A stretch of 64,000 nucleotides of DNA from Chryseobacterium luquanense (GTDB lineage: Bacteria > Bacteroidota > Bacteroidia > Flavobacteriales > Weeksellaceae). A model generated the notes under the pieces. The model was not told where the DNA came from and made no database searches. It saw nothing but the letters and a program-made list of their open reading frames with translations. The DNA lies in the NCBI RefSeq assembly GCF_026460945.1, contig NZ_JAOVZV010000010.1:124001-188000 (forward strand). The letters are read 5' to 3'. Made by a program: the position numbers and the translations under genes. How positions within the stretch are numbered: the stretch's first letter is position 1; every line of letters begins with the position of its first letter. This document shows, piece by piece, positions 55,965 to 63,721 of this stretch.

Positions 55965-56948
55965 TTAAAGTTTTACAACTGTAATGTTATTAAAACTTGA
56001 ATCAAAATTTAAATTTTGAATACTTTGAGTTTCTACATTATTAATATATACTTTAAACTCAATGTCATTAGGATCCTGTCTTATCATATAAATATTTTGA
56101 TCCATTACTTTTAAATCTTTTATCAATGGGTTTGATAGATTTGGAGTATGAATTATATTTCCGTTTTTATAATAATAATCATTACCTGCATTAGTGTAAC
56201 AATCATTTTCGTCTAACGCAGGTTTTCCTCCGTAAAATCCATTTGGCAATAAAGGTAGAGTTACTTGGATGTTTGTTTGAAGATTTTTATAAAATTGCTG
56301 ACACGAAAAAAAAACATTATTATCATTGGAAATAACATTTGTGTTTTGATAACTTACAGTAGAAGAATCAAACAAAGGATTAAATGTTGTATTTTTAAAA
56401 TAACCACTTTTACGTATTCCATTTTCTTTTTTAATAGCTCCTACGTAAACATCAGAATTAAATTCTGTTATTGTACATTGATCATTATATGCCAATATAT
56501 CTGTAAATAATAAATTCTTTATTCCGTTTTTCCAATAACAGAATTCTGCTAAGGTTGTTGAAGAAACGCTTGCCCAAGTATATCCGACAAAAAAGATGTT
56601 GCCATTCTTAATATATATATCAAAAATATCAATTACAGATGTACTAGGTATTCCTAATTCTTGTTTATAAGTAGTATAATTTCCATTTTTCCAGAATCCA
56701 TATCTGCCTTTTACATAGACATTATTATTGTCTACAAATATTTTTGTTGGTGTTTCATTTGTAGTTAGATTATAATTTAATAAGTGCTTTACATTATTTT
56801 TCCAATAACAAAAATCTCCATTATCCTTACCTGATATGTAAACATCATATGAAGCATTTTTTTGTTCAAGTCCTTCATCAACATCATTCTCCCTACAAGA
56901 AAATACAAATGTCAACAGTAAAATGAACGGTAAAATTAAATTTCTCAT
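55965..56948 (-). CDS. Lipoprotein with YWKNG repeats (beta-propeller-like)
   Basis: 327 residues. Lipobox FVFSC (Cys18). The mature protein has repeated units of about 40-50 residues built as (D/N)VY(V/I)xG....YWKNG, for example DVYISGKDNGDFCYWKNN, NVYVKGRYGFWKNG, FCYWKNGIKNLL and YYYKNGNIIHTP, which suggests a six- or seven-bladed propeller. It is probably surface exposed. The sigma factor gene follows after one base, so they are cotranscribed. No named family is recognised. Confidence 0.75.
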   Translation of the reverse strand: MRNLILPFILLLTFVFSCRENDVDEGLEQKNASYDVYISGKDNGDFCYWKNNVKHLLNYNLTTNETPTKIFVDNNNVYVKGRYGFWKNGNYTTYKQELGIPSTSVIDIFDIYIKNGNIFFVGYTWASVSSTTLAEFCYWKNGIKNLLFTDILAYNDQCTITEFNSDVYVGAIKKENGIRKSGYFKNTTFNPLFDSSTVSYQNTNVISNDNNVFFSCQQFYKNLQTNIQVTLPLLPNGFYGGKPALDENDCYTNAGNDYYYKNGNIIHTPNLSNPLIKDLKVMDQNIYMIRQDPNDIEFKVYINNVETQSIQNLNFDSSFNNITVVKL

Positions 56949-56999
56949 GGTTATTCTTTTCTTTAAAGATGAAAAAATATAAAAAGGTTGCAGTAGATT

Positions 57000-57464
57000 T
57001 TAATAAAATACAACAGGTTTAATAATCTTAGGGATTTTCACGATATGATAAGGTTGAGTAATCACTGCGGTTACATCTCCCTGAAGTAATTTCTCTACAT
57101 CAACTTCAATATTTTGCGCATTTTCATCAATTGTCATTATGTCAACAGAATGTCCACCATTTGGATAAACTGCATCAACGACGAGAATAATCATAAACTG
57201 GTTAAAATCAATATTAGTTTCTGTAAAACCTGAAGAAGGATGATTATTCGGACCATCAATTTGATTCAGGAAATTTGTCCATTGCGTAGAATTTGTGATC
57301 ACTGTATTTTGTGGTGGAGCGTATGATGACCCCATAAGATTTCCTTTTCCAATCAACTGAAAGTTAATTTGGGCTTTGCTTTCAACTTGTTCTTCATCTT
57401 CATTACGACACGAAATCGAAATAAATAAGATGGAACATAATAAAAGAAGTAAATGTTTTTTCAT
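57000..57464 (-). CDS. PrcB-like lipoprotein
   Basis: 154 residues. Lipobox ISISC (Cys19). The remainder resembles the PrcB C-terminal domain: TQWTNFLNQI, FMIILVVDAVYPNGGHSVDI and the closing VKIPKI. PrcB subunits of Treponema bind a serine protease; no protease gene is adjacent here. It is the first gene of the minus-strand cluster leading to the sigma factor. Confidence 0.72.
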   Translation of the reverse strand: MKKHLLLLLCSILFISISCRNEDEEQVESKAQINFQLIGKGNLMGSSYAPPQNTVITNSTQWTNFLNQIDGPNNHPSSGFTETNIDFNQFMIILVVDAVYPNGGHSVDIMTIDENAQNIEVDVEKLLQGDVTAVITQPYHIVKIPKIIKPVVFY

Positions 57465-57530
57465 GATGTATAAATTTAAGGGTTTCTTTATATAAGATGA
57501 AAAAAAATAAAAAGGTTGCAGCGGAATATG

Positions 57531-57555
57531 AAAAAAGACTCAAAATCTTGAGTCT
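57531..57555 (-). terminator. Terminator of the MenI-like thioesterase gene
   Basis: On the minus strand AGACTCAA, loop GATT, TTGAGTCT, then six T. Confidence 0.85.
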
Positions 57556-57578
57556 CTAATTTGTTTAAAATGAATTTC

Positions 57579-58013
57579 TTATCGGTTGATAATATTATTG
57601 GTCATTGTAGTGTGATTGATGAGCTGACCTTTTTCATCACGAATTTCAATTTCAGAAACGTGCATTGTTTTTCCTTTTCTGATGAATCTTGCGATTGCGG
57701 TTACCATTCCGTCTTTTTTACTTCGTAAATGATTGGAATTAATGTTAGTTCCTACTCCAAAATACTTACTGCCATCAATGAAAATATTAGACAGGCTAGA
57801 ACCCATTGTTTCGGCCAAAACACAACTTGCTCCACCATGCATAATTCCGAAAGGCTGATGAATATTTGGCGTAACCGGCATTGTTGCAGTAAGAGTTTCA
57901 TTCTCCAAATCAATATCAATGAACCTGATACCAATCGTTTTAGCAAAAGTTTCCTCACCCCAATTGTTGATGAATTCTAATATTTCTGCTTTGGTTTTAT
58001 CTTTAGTGTACAT
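57579..58013 (-). CDS. Hotdog thioesterase, MenI/PaaI-like
   Basis: 144 residues, hotdog fold. MHGGASCVLAETMGS holds the catalytic-type Glu and the HGG of the family; VGTNINSNHLRSKKDG and the C-terminal INHTTMTN fit DHNA-CoA thioesterases (MenI/YdiI) that release 1,4-dihydroxy-2-naphthoate in menaquinone synthesis. PaaI-type activity is the alternative. Confidence 0.85.
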   Translation of the reverse strand: MYTKDKTKAEILEFINNWGEETFAKTIGIRFIDIDLENETLTATMPVTPNIHQPFGIMHGGASCVLAETMGSSLSNIFIDGSKYFGVGTNINSNHLRSKKDGMVTAIARFIRKGKTMHVSEIEIRDEKGQLINHTTMTNNIINR

Positions 58014-58060
58014 AATTTTTTTTATGTGTAATGAATAATTGGTAATGAATAATTTTGCTC

Positions 58061-58102
58061 TAACTTCTAACTTCTAACTTCTAACTTCTAACTTCTAACT
58101 TC
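58061..58102. repeat. Heptanucleotide tandem repeat, six copies of TAACTTC
   Basis: Six perfect TAACTTC units in a row. On the minus strand they supply the last codons and the stop of the acyltransferase gene (..AGAAGTTAG), so copy-number change would alter its C-terminus by a few residues. Confidence 0.95.
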
Positions 58103-58687
58103 TTCCGCATCTGCTCCCATCAAATTGGGATTCCAGTTGGCAGGGATTTTTGGTCCGATGTCGTTTTTAATATAATAATCCTGAATTTCCTGCATCACTT
58201 CTGCGAAACTTGCGGTTTCTAATCGTTCGTAAGGAATTTGGTAGCCTAAATAAACAATATTTCTCTTAAAATCTCCGGCAGCCAAAACAATAGGAACTTT
58301 TGCCGCCAAAGCCATGTGATAAAAACCTTTTCTCCATTTCGGAACCCAGCTTCTCGTTCCTTCCGGAGTAATTACCAAGCTGAAATCTTCTTTTTTAAAT
58401 TCATTAGCCACAAAATTAATTAAGTCGTTTTTCTGGCTTCTGTCGATTCCGATTCCGCCTAAACTTCTTACGATTGCGCCATACCAAGCTTTTGTATGAG
58501 CGTCTTTAATAATGATTTTAAGTTTTTTTCCTAATTTCCAATAGGCTAAATTTCCCAAAAGATATTCCATATTGTGAGTATGTGGTGCTACAACAAGAAT
58601 ACATCTGTCGAGATTTTTAACGTCGCCTTGAAGAACGACTTTCCAACCCAGAATTTTCAGTATCAGACTGCCTATCAGCTTTTTCAT
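58088..58687 (-). CDS. Lysophospholipid/1-acylglycerol-phosphate acyltransferase family protein
   Basis: 199 residues. APHTHNMEY is the catalytic HX4D block with Glu in place of Asp. The substrate block TPEGTRS is intact, followed by KGFYHMALAAKVPIV. It transfers an acyl group to a lysolipid or glycerol-phosphate acceptor at the inner membrane. The C-terminus runs into the heptanucleotide repeat. Confidence 0.85.
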   Translation of the reverse strand: MKKLIGSLILKILGWKVVLQGDVKNLDRCILVVAPHTHNMEYLLGNLAYWKLGKKLKIIIKDAHTKAWYGAIVRSLGGIGIDRSQKNDLINFVANEFKKEDFSLVITPEGTRSWVPKWRKGFYHMALAAKVPIVLAAGDFKRNIVYLGYQIPYERLETASFAEVMQEIQDYYIKNDIGPKIPANWNPNLMGADAEEVRS

Positions 58688-58704
58688 ATATATTATATTT
58701 AAAA

Positions 58705-58735
58705 CAAAAAAGTATAACCAAACTTTGGTTATACT
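58705..58735 (-). terminator. Strong terminator after the 20-residue reading frame
   Basis: On the minus strand AGTATAACCAAA pairs with TTTGGTTATACT around a single base, then six T and TTTT again. It lies 29 bases after the stop of the tiny frame and has no other gene upstream of it on this strand for 230 bases. Confidence 0.9.
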
Positions 58736-58763
58736 CTACAAATATATTGAAATATTGTCGCTC

Positions 58764-58826
58764 TTAAAATAAACTGCTGATTAAATCTGCGATTTTTACT
58801 GCAATTTCTAAAACTACTTGTACCAT
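58764..58826 (-). CDS. Probable 20-residue amphipathic peptide
   Basis: ATG at 58826 to TAA at 58764. The product MVQVVLEIAV-KIADLISSLF has polar residues Gln3, Glu7, Lys11, Asp14 and Ser17/18 every 3-4 positions and V, L, I, A, F elsewhere, so it forms one amphipathic helix of net charge about -1. It sits alone in the 311-base gap between two minus-strand genes and is followed by a strong terminator. It resembles phenol-soluble modulins or small membrane toxins in design only. No clear ribosome site; a weak -7-like AATCTTTG is upstream (58879-58886). Confidence 0.5.
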   Translation of the reverse strand: MVQVVLEIAVKIADLISSLF

Positions 58827-58998
58827 GGTTTAATTTTTTTGTGTTTGTTTTTTGTGGAATTTGAATACACGAATATACAAAGATTTTGTGATATAAAACA
58901 CTTTCTATTGAAATTTTTTATAAATTTTTGAGAGAAGAAGAGTGTGAATTTCAAACGGTTGTCATTCACTCACACCTTCTGCACTCTCTAAAGTTTAA

Positions 58999-60717
58999 TT
59001 ATTTGGTTTTAATAGAATATTCTTTTTTTCCGTCTTTTATTTTAATGTCAACATCTTTCATTTTATCAATATTCATCTTCATGGTATCCATTATCTTTTT
59101 AGCTTCATCTTTTTGATATTTCTTTCCGTTGATAATCACGCTGTCTTTATCATTATCGCTGTATTCTATTGTAGAACCGTTGATTGATATTTTATTCTTT
59201 TCAATTTCCAAAGTATTATCATTTCCATCGCTGTCATCGTTATCTTCTTCGTTATCATTGATTCCGTTTCCATCTGCGTCGCCGTCTATATTGATGTCGT
59301 CTTTTAATGAAATTACAACTGAAGTTTTAGGAATTACCAATTCATAATCAACGTGATAATTTCTATTTCTGTGATCATAAGGATATTTGATGTAGTTTGG
59401 AAGTAAGATTTTATTACCTACAATCTCTACCGGAACACTTACGTTAAGAGGAATATTATAACCTTTTGCATCTTTTTTAATGATTAAATAAGGAGTTTTA
59501 ATATTTTCTTTTCTCGTTACTTCTACATAGATATGATCCCTGTCGTACACCAATTTTTTGTCAGAATAAATATCATCATCATATCCCGTAAAGTTCTGAG
59601 GAATCGTGATTTGTTTTACATCTACATAAAGACTGTCTGAAGTTGTGTTGATGGCAATTTCTTCTACATCTTCTTTATGACCTTTGAAAAACATTTCTCT
59701 TTTTGCCATACTCAATCCGAAGAATGTTCCTAATCCGATTACTGTTAAGAATAAGGCTCCTAAAACCCAACCGATATTTCTCAATTTAGTTTTTGGTGAG
59801 AAAATTTTAATACTCAACAAGCTAAAAAGGATAGCCGGAATTAAAGATCCTACGATAATGATTGCTGCCAAAACATTATACAAGCCATCATCATCAAAGT
59901 AAAACTTCATTTCGTTTGCTCCCGGAAAGTTTGAATCTATTCCGAAAAGTCCGAATACTACAAATACTCCTATAATACTTCCTACTGCCATGAATGCGAA
60001 GAATCCACCGATGATATATTTTAAAACGTTCCAAACTCCGCTTCCTGCATTGTCAATGTAAGGTTTGTTTTCAATGAAAATTTCTCCTGCTCTTGTTGTT
60101 GTTTCATTAGCAAACTGTACAATTTTGCCAGATTCTTCCTTTAAATTATCAAAATTCAGAGGTTTACCTTTCATTTTCAAAAAATCTGAAGCTGTAGTAG
60201 CGATCGGTAAAATTGCCCAAAGAATTATATAAAGAAGAGGTATAAATAACATTACTGGTGCGCCAAAACATAAGATAATAAATGCTCCAACCCAGATCAG
60301 TCTCATTCCTGTAATATCTATTCCGAAATAAGCTGCTAAACCTGCACAAACTCCGGCGATTTTTTGTCTTTCAGAATCACGGAACAATTGTCTTTTGTCA
60401 CTGTATCTCGTTCCTGAAAAACTTGTTTTTGTATTTTTTTCAGAATAATAAGCTTCTTCCTGCTCCTCGATTTTCTCCGGAGAACCGATTTGTGCCATTA
60501 CTCTTTCTACATCGGTATCATTAATTACTTCACGTTTTCCTAAAGTATCTCTGAAGATTTCAACAATTCTGATCTCGATATCATGAATTACCTCATCTGC
60601 TTCAGAAGCATCCATAGAGTTTCTCAGAGCATTAAGATAGTCGCTGAGCTTTATATATGCGTGTTCTTCTATTGTAAAAGAAAAACCTGCGAGTCCTATT
60701 GAGAGTGTCTTGTTCAT
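58999..60717 (-). CDS. PspC domain membrane protein
   Basis: 572 residues. N-terminal cytoplasmic region with a conserved helix (AEEVIHDIEIRIVEIF type), the PspC domain (about 110-170: DSERQKIAGVCAGLAAYFGID followed by its membrane hairpin), further membrane helices to about 330, and a long C-terminal extracytoplasmic domain of strands with a D/N-rich stretch (about 500-525). It is cotranscribed with the padR gene 12 bases upstream. It probably takes part in envelope-stress sensing. Confidence 0.85.
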   Translation of the reverse strand: MNKTLSIGLAGFSFTIEEHAYIKLSDYLNALRNSMDASEADEVIHDIEIRIVEIFRDTLGKREVINDTDVERVMAQIGSPEKIEEQEEAYYSEKNTKTSFSGTRYSDKRQLFRDSERQKIAGVCAGLAAYFGIDITGMRLIWVGAFIILCFGAPVMLFIPLLYIILWAILPIATTASDFLKMKGKPLNFDNLKEESGKIVQFANETTTRAGEIFIENKPYIDNAGSGVWNVLKYIIGGFFAFMAVGSIIGVFVVFGLFGIDSNFPGANEMKFYFDDDGLYNVLAAIIIVGSLIPAILFSLLSIKIFSPKTKLRNIGWVLGALFLTVIGLGTFFGLSMAKREMFFKGHKEDVEEIAINTTSDSLYVDVKQITIPQNFTGYDDDIYSDKKLVYDRDHIYVEVTRKENIKTPYLIIKKDAKGYNIPLNVSVPVEIVGNKILLPNYIKYPYDHRNRNYHVDYELVIPKTSVVISLKDDINIDGDADGNGINDNEEDNDDSDGNDNTLEIEKNKISINGSTIEYSDNDKDSVIINGKKYQKDEAKKIMDTMKMNIDKMKDVDIKIKDGKKEYSIKTK

Positions 60718-60728
60718 AGCTTTTGTTT

Positions 60729-61058
60729 TTAGTGTTTTTGAGTAATTTGGGTTACAGAATCGGTTAATTCTTTCCAGGTGTTTTGTAATTCAGATAAAAA
60801 CGTTTTGCCTTTTTCTGTAATCTGATAATATTTTCTGGGCGGTCCTCCTGTAGATTCTTCCCATCTGTAGGAGAGAAATTCTCCGTTTTTCAGTCTGGTT
60901 AAAAGAGGGTAGAGGGTTCCTTCCACTACATCCAGTTTTCCTTTTTTCAGTTCATCAATCAGGTCAGAAACATACATTTCTCTATTGTTGATGAGGCTTA
61001 AAATACAGAATTCCAGAATCCCTTTTCGCATTTGCGCTTTGGTATTTTCGGTATTCAT
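60729..61058 (-). CDS. PadR family transcriptional regulator
   Basis: 109 residues. Winged helix with CILSLINNREMYVSDLIDEL, EGTLYPLLTRLKNGEFLSY and the wing GGPPRKYYQITEKG, which is the PadR signature. The short length places it in the subfamily with a single C-terminal dimerisation helix. The PspC gene follows. An inverted repeat over its -7 box is a likely autoregulatory operator. Confidence 0.92.
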   Translation of the reverse strand: MNTENTKAQMRKGILEFCILSLINNREMYVSDLIDELKKGKLDVVEGTLYPLLTRLKNGEFLSYRWEESTGGPPRKYYQITEKGKTFLSELQNTWKELTDSVTQITQKH

Positions 61059-61134
61059 CTTTAATGGGTTTTGTTAATTAGTTATATATTTTCAGCTTTC
61101 GGTTCCTAGCTAGTTGAACCTATTCCGATTTTAC

Positions 61135-61170
61135 ATTACAAAGATATGTAATTAAAATGGTAATATGCAA
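61135..61170 (-). promoter_or_regulatory. padR-pspC promoter with overlapping operator-like palindrome
   Basis: On the minus strand TTG (61170-61168), 21 bases, TATCTTTG (61146-61139). The inverted repeat ATTACA-N6-TGTAAT (61135-61140, 61147-61152) straddles the -7 box, as expected for PadR autorepression. Confidence 0.6.
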
Positions 61171-61296
61171 TACAAAGTAGTGAAATTATTTTTAAAATTA
61201 ATTTAAACAATTGATAATCAGTTGTATAATTTTTGTTCTAAATTTTATCGCTGGATTAAATATTAGAAATAAGATGAATTTTTGCATCTAAATTTC

Positions 61297-61304
61297 TATA
61301 TTTG
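61297..61304 (+). promoter_or_regulatory. -7 box before the XAC2610-like gene
   Basis: TATATTTG 30 bases before the start at 61334; the nearest TTTG is only 12 bases upstream, so the -33 part is unclear. Confidence 0.4.
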
Positions 61305-61333
61305 TTATCAACTAAAACCTAAATTAACTCGAA

Positions 61334-62002
61334 ATGAATTCTGGAAAACTACCATTAATGTTAGTATGTTTTGGGATGTTTTGTAATGCTCAAAATTATT
61401 TTGAGCTGCAGAATGTTTCCAAAACATACAATGTGATTGCAAATATCGAAAGTTGCGGAGAGAATAAATGCAATGGAAAAGCAACAATAGATCTTTATGA
61501 TAAAAGTACGATGAAGAAATATCAGACTTTATCTTCATCGAATTTTTATTTAGATTTTGATGAAATCAGAAAACCTATTCTCGATTCATTGAAAAACTCA
61601 ATTATTTTTGATGATTTTAATTTTGACGGAATTGATGATGTTGCGGTGAGAAACGGGAATAGCAACAATAAAAATCCTTTCTATGAAGTTTACATCAATG
61701 ATTCTGCGAAACAATTTGTTTTAAATAATGACTTTAATGATTTGATTCATTCTAAATCAGGAATGTTTAAAACCGATTCGGCACGTCAAAGAATTATTAC
61801 TTATCAAGAAAATGGGTGCTGCTGGAATCTTAGTTCAGAATATCAATTTTTCCCGAACAAAGGTTTAGTTAAAGTTCTGGAGTTTGAAGAAGACACAAGA
61901 GATCCCAAAAAAGTTGTTACCGTAAAAAGAGAATTTATAGATTACAAATGGTTTTCAAAAACAACAACTTATCCAAAAGAACTATATTCTAAAGAAAAAT
62001 AA
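61334..62002 (+). CDS. Exported protein, XAC2610-like
   Basis: 222 residues. N-terminal signal peptide (KLPLMLVCFGMFCNAQ). The Asp-rich motif DDFNFDGIDDVAVRNG (about 94-109) is the XAC2610/FG-GAP-like calcium-loop signature, and paired cysteines are at ESCGENKC and NGCCW. The HD gene begins within its stop codon (TAATG). Function unknown. Confidence 0.75.
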   Translation: MNSGKLPLMLVCFGMFCNAQNYFELQNVSKTYNVIANIESCGENKCNGKATIDLYDKSTMKKYQTLSSSNFYLDFDEIRKPILDSLKNSIIFDDFNFDGIDDVAVRNGNSNNKNPFYEVYINDSAKQFVLNNDFNDLIHSKSGMFKTDSARQRIITYQENGCCWNLSSEYQFFPNKGLVKVLEFEEDTRDPKKVVTVKREFIDYKWFSKTTTYPKELYSKEK

Positions 62003-62592
62003 TGAAAATACAGAAAGAAATCGATTTTATTGTGGCAGTTGACGCACTGAAAAACGTACAGAGAAGAAACTACAATGCAGATGATTCCAGAAGAGAAAAT
62101 ACAGCCGAACATTCTTGGCAGATAATTATTTTAGCACAAATTCTTTTTCCTTACGCAAAAAACAGAACCGATATCGATTTGTTGAGAGTAATCAGAATGC
62201 TTTCTATCCACGATTTGGTGGAAATTGAGGCGGGAGACACTTTCCTTTTTGACGAAGCTGCAATGGTCGGAAAATTTGAAAGAGAAAAACTTTCCGCTCA
62301 AAATATTTTCGGAATTTTGGATGAACCCCTTCGCTCCGAGTTTTTTAATCTTTGGTTAGAATTTGAAGAAGAACAAACTCCCGATGCTATTTTTGCCTGT
62401 GCGATTGATCGAATTATGCCATTTATTTTAAACTCTCATACTTCCGGAAAAAGCTGGACTGAAGCTAAAGTGACCGAACTGCAAATCAGAAATATGTTGG
62501 AAAACGCAATCAGCCGAGCTTCTGATGAAATGGGAGAAGCTTTTCAAGCGTTACTGAATTTAAGTTTAGAATCGGAAAAGGTTTTGAGATAA
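62002..62592 (+). CDS. HD domain phosphohydrolase, YfbR-like
   Basis: 196 residues. Metal ligands are in NTAEHSW (His) and SIHDLVEIEAGDT (His-Asp), with a later Asp in CAIDRIMP. This layout is that of the HD_3/YfbR-type 5'-deoxynucleotidases. It should hydrolyse nucleoside monophosphates. The start overlaps the previous stop by one base, so it is translationally coupled. Confidence 0.85.
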   Translation: MKIQKEIDFIVAVDALKNVQRRNYNADDSRRENTAEHSWQIIILAQILFPYAKNRTDIDLLRVIRMLSIHDLVEIEAGDTFLFDEAAMVGKFEREKLSAQNIFGILDEPLRSEFFNLWLEFEEEQTPDAIFACAIDRIMPFILNSHTSGKSWTEAKVTELQIRNMLENAISRASDEMGEAFQALLNLSLESEKVLR

Positions 62593-62665
62593 ATTGTAAT
62601 GGATTTATTAAAAATATGTTGTTATAGGTAATTTGGTAGTTGTATTGTAATTTTTCGTGCTATTA

Positions 62666-62700
62666 TTTGAATTTTAATCATTTTTAAATTGATATATTTG
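62666..62700 (+). promoter_or_regulatory. Possible promoter of the T9SS-secreted protein gene
   Basis: TTTG (62666-62669), 23 bases, TATATTTG (62693-62700), 26 bases before the start codon. Confidence 0.5.
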
Positions 62701-62726
62701 TTTAATAATTATTTTAATTAAATTTT

Positions 62727-63632
62727 ATGAAAAAAACTCTACTTTCTATTGCCGTTTTAGCGGTAAACTTGTTTTATTCACAAGTAACAATTGGTTCGGG
62801 AACCAGAACGGACTCGAATGTTGGTTTGTCTACTCCTATATCCATTTATTACGGATATAGTTTGTCTCAGCAGATTTATTTGGCAAGTGAAATTGGCCCT
62901 GCAATGAATATTCAACAGCTAAAATTTTATGTTCAAAACCCGATCACTTCATTAAGCAATACAGCGCAGGTTGATGTTTGGATTGGGCATACAAATGCAA
63001 CTAATTTCCAAAATGTAGTAAGCACAACAGGAGCAGGATGGATTCCTGTTTCGCAACAACAAAAAGTTTTAACGACGGGAACTCTTTCTTATACAGGGAA
63101 TGAAGTTACCATTACTTTGACGACTCCATTTGCTTATAATGGAACTCAAAATTTGGTGATTACTGTTGATGAAAATAAATCGGGTGATAATGGTAATTCT
63201 TATCCTTTCTACCAAACAGTTGATTATACTAATGATGTTACGTTAATTAACAGAAGTGATACTGTTAATCCTGATCCGCTAAATCCACCGACAAATTATA
63301 CGGGTCCAAATTCAACAGCAACAACTGAAGTTCAAGGAAAGAAATACAAAGCTATTCTTACTTTGATTGCTCAAAATTTAGGAGTTGCTGATGCAAGGAC
63401 TGTGGGAGATGCTTCAATAACTCCAAATCCTGCATCCGACTTTGTGACGATTAAAACTAAACTAACCATTGATTCTGTTGATATATTGGATCTGAATGGT
63501 AGAAAAGTTTTAAATAACCTTTCATTAAATAATGATAAGATTGATATAAGAGAACTCTCTTCTGGAGTTTATATACTTAAAATTAATTACAAAGAAGGAC
63601 TTTCTACAACAAAGAAAATTATTAAAAAATAA
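62727..63632 (+). CDS. Secreted protein with type IX secretion sorting domain (type A)
   Basis: 301 residues. Signal peptide to FYSQ (19). A beta-rich domain (20-215) with VDVWIGHTN and NLVITVDENKSGDNG has no recognised enzyme motif. The last 80 residues are a T9SS type A sorting domain: SITPNPASDFVTI, VDILDLNGRKV and LSSGVYILKI with a KK end. T9SS moves such proteins across the outer membrane and removes the domain. It may bind surfaces or glycans. Confidence 0.85.
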   Translation: MKKTLLSIAVLAVNLFYSQVTIGSGTRTDSNVGLSTPISIYYGYSLSQQIYLASEIGPAMNIQQLKFYVQNPITSLSNTAQVDVWIGHTNATNFQNVVSTTGAGWIPVSQQQKVLTTGTLSYTGNEVTITLTTPFAYNGTQNLVITVDENKSGDNGNSYPFYQTVDYTNDVTLINRSDTVNPDPLNPPTNYTGPNSTATTEVQGKKYKAILTLIAQNLGVADARTVGDASITPNPASDFVTIKTKLTIDSVDILDLNGRKVLNNLSLNNDKIDIRELSSGVYILKINYKEGLSTTKKIIKK

Positions 63633-63634
63633 AA

Positions 63635-63714
63635 GTTTCGGCGGGCAAAGCCCGCCGAAACCGCAGAAAAAAATAATTTGAGATTGAGTTTCGGCAACCG
63701 AAGGTTGCCGAAAC
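63635..63714. repeat. Twin perfect hairpins between convergent genes
   Basis: GTTTCGGCGGGC / GCCCGCCGAAAC (63635-63646, 63650-63661) and GTTTCGGCAACC / GGTTGCCGAAAC (63688-63699, 63703-63714) share the outer stem GTTTCGGC. Loops are three bases. They probably end both convergent transcripts and may be an interspersed family. Confidence 0.75.
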
Positions 63715-63721
63715 TTTTCAT

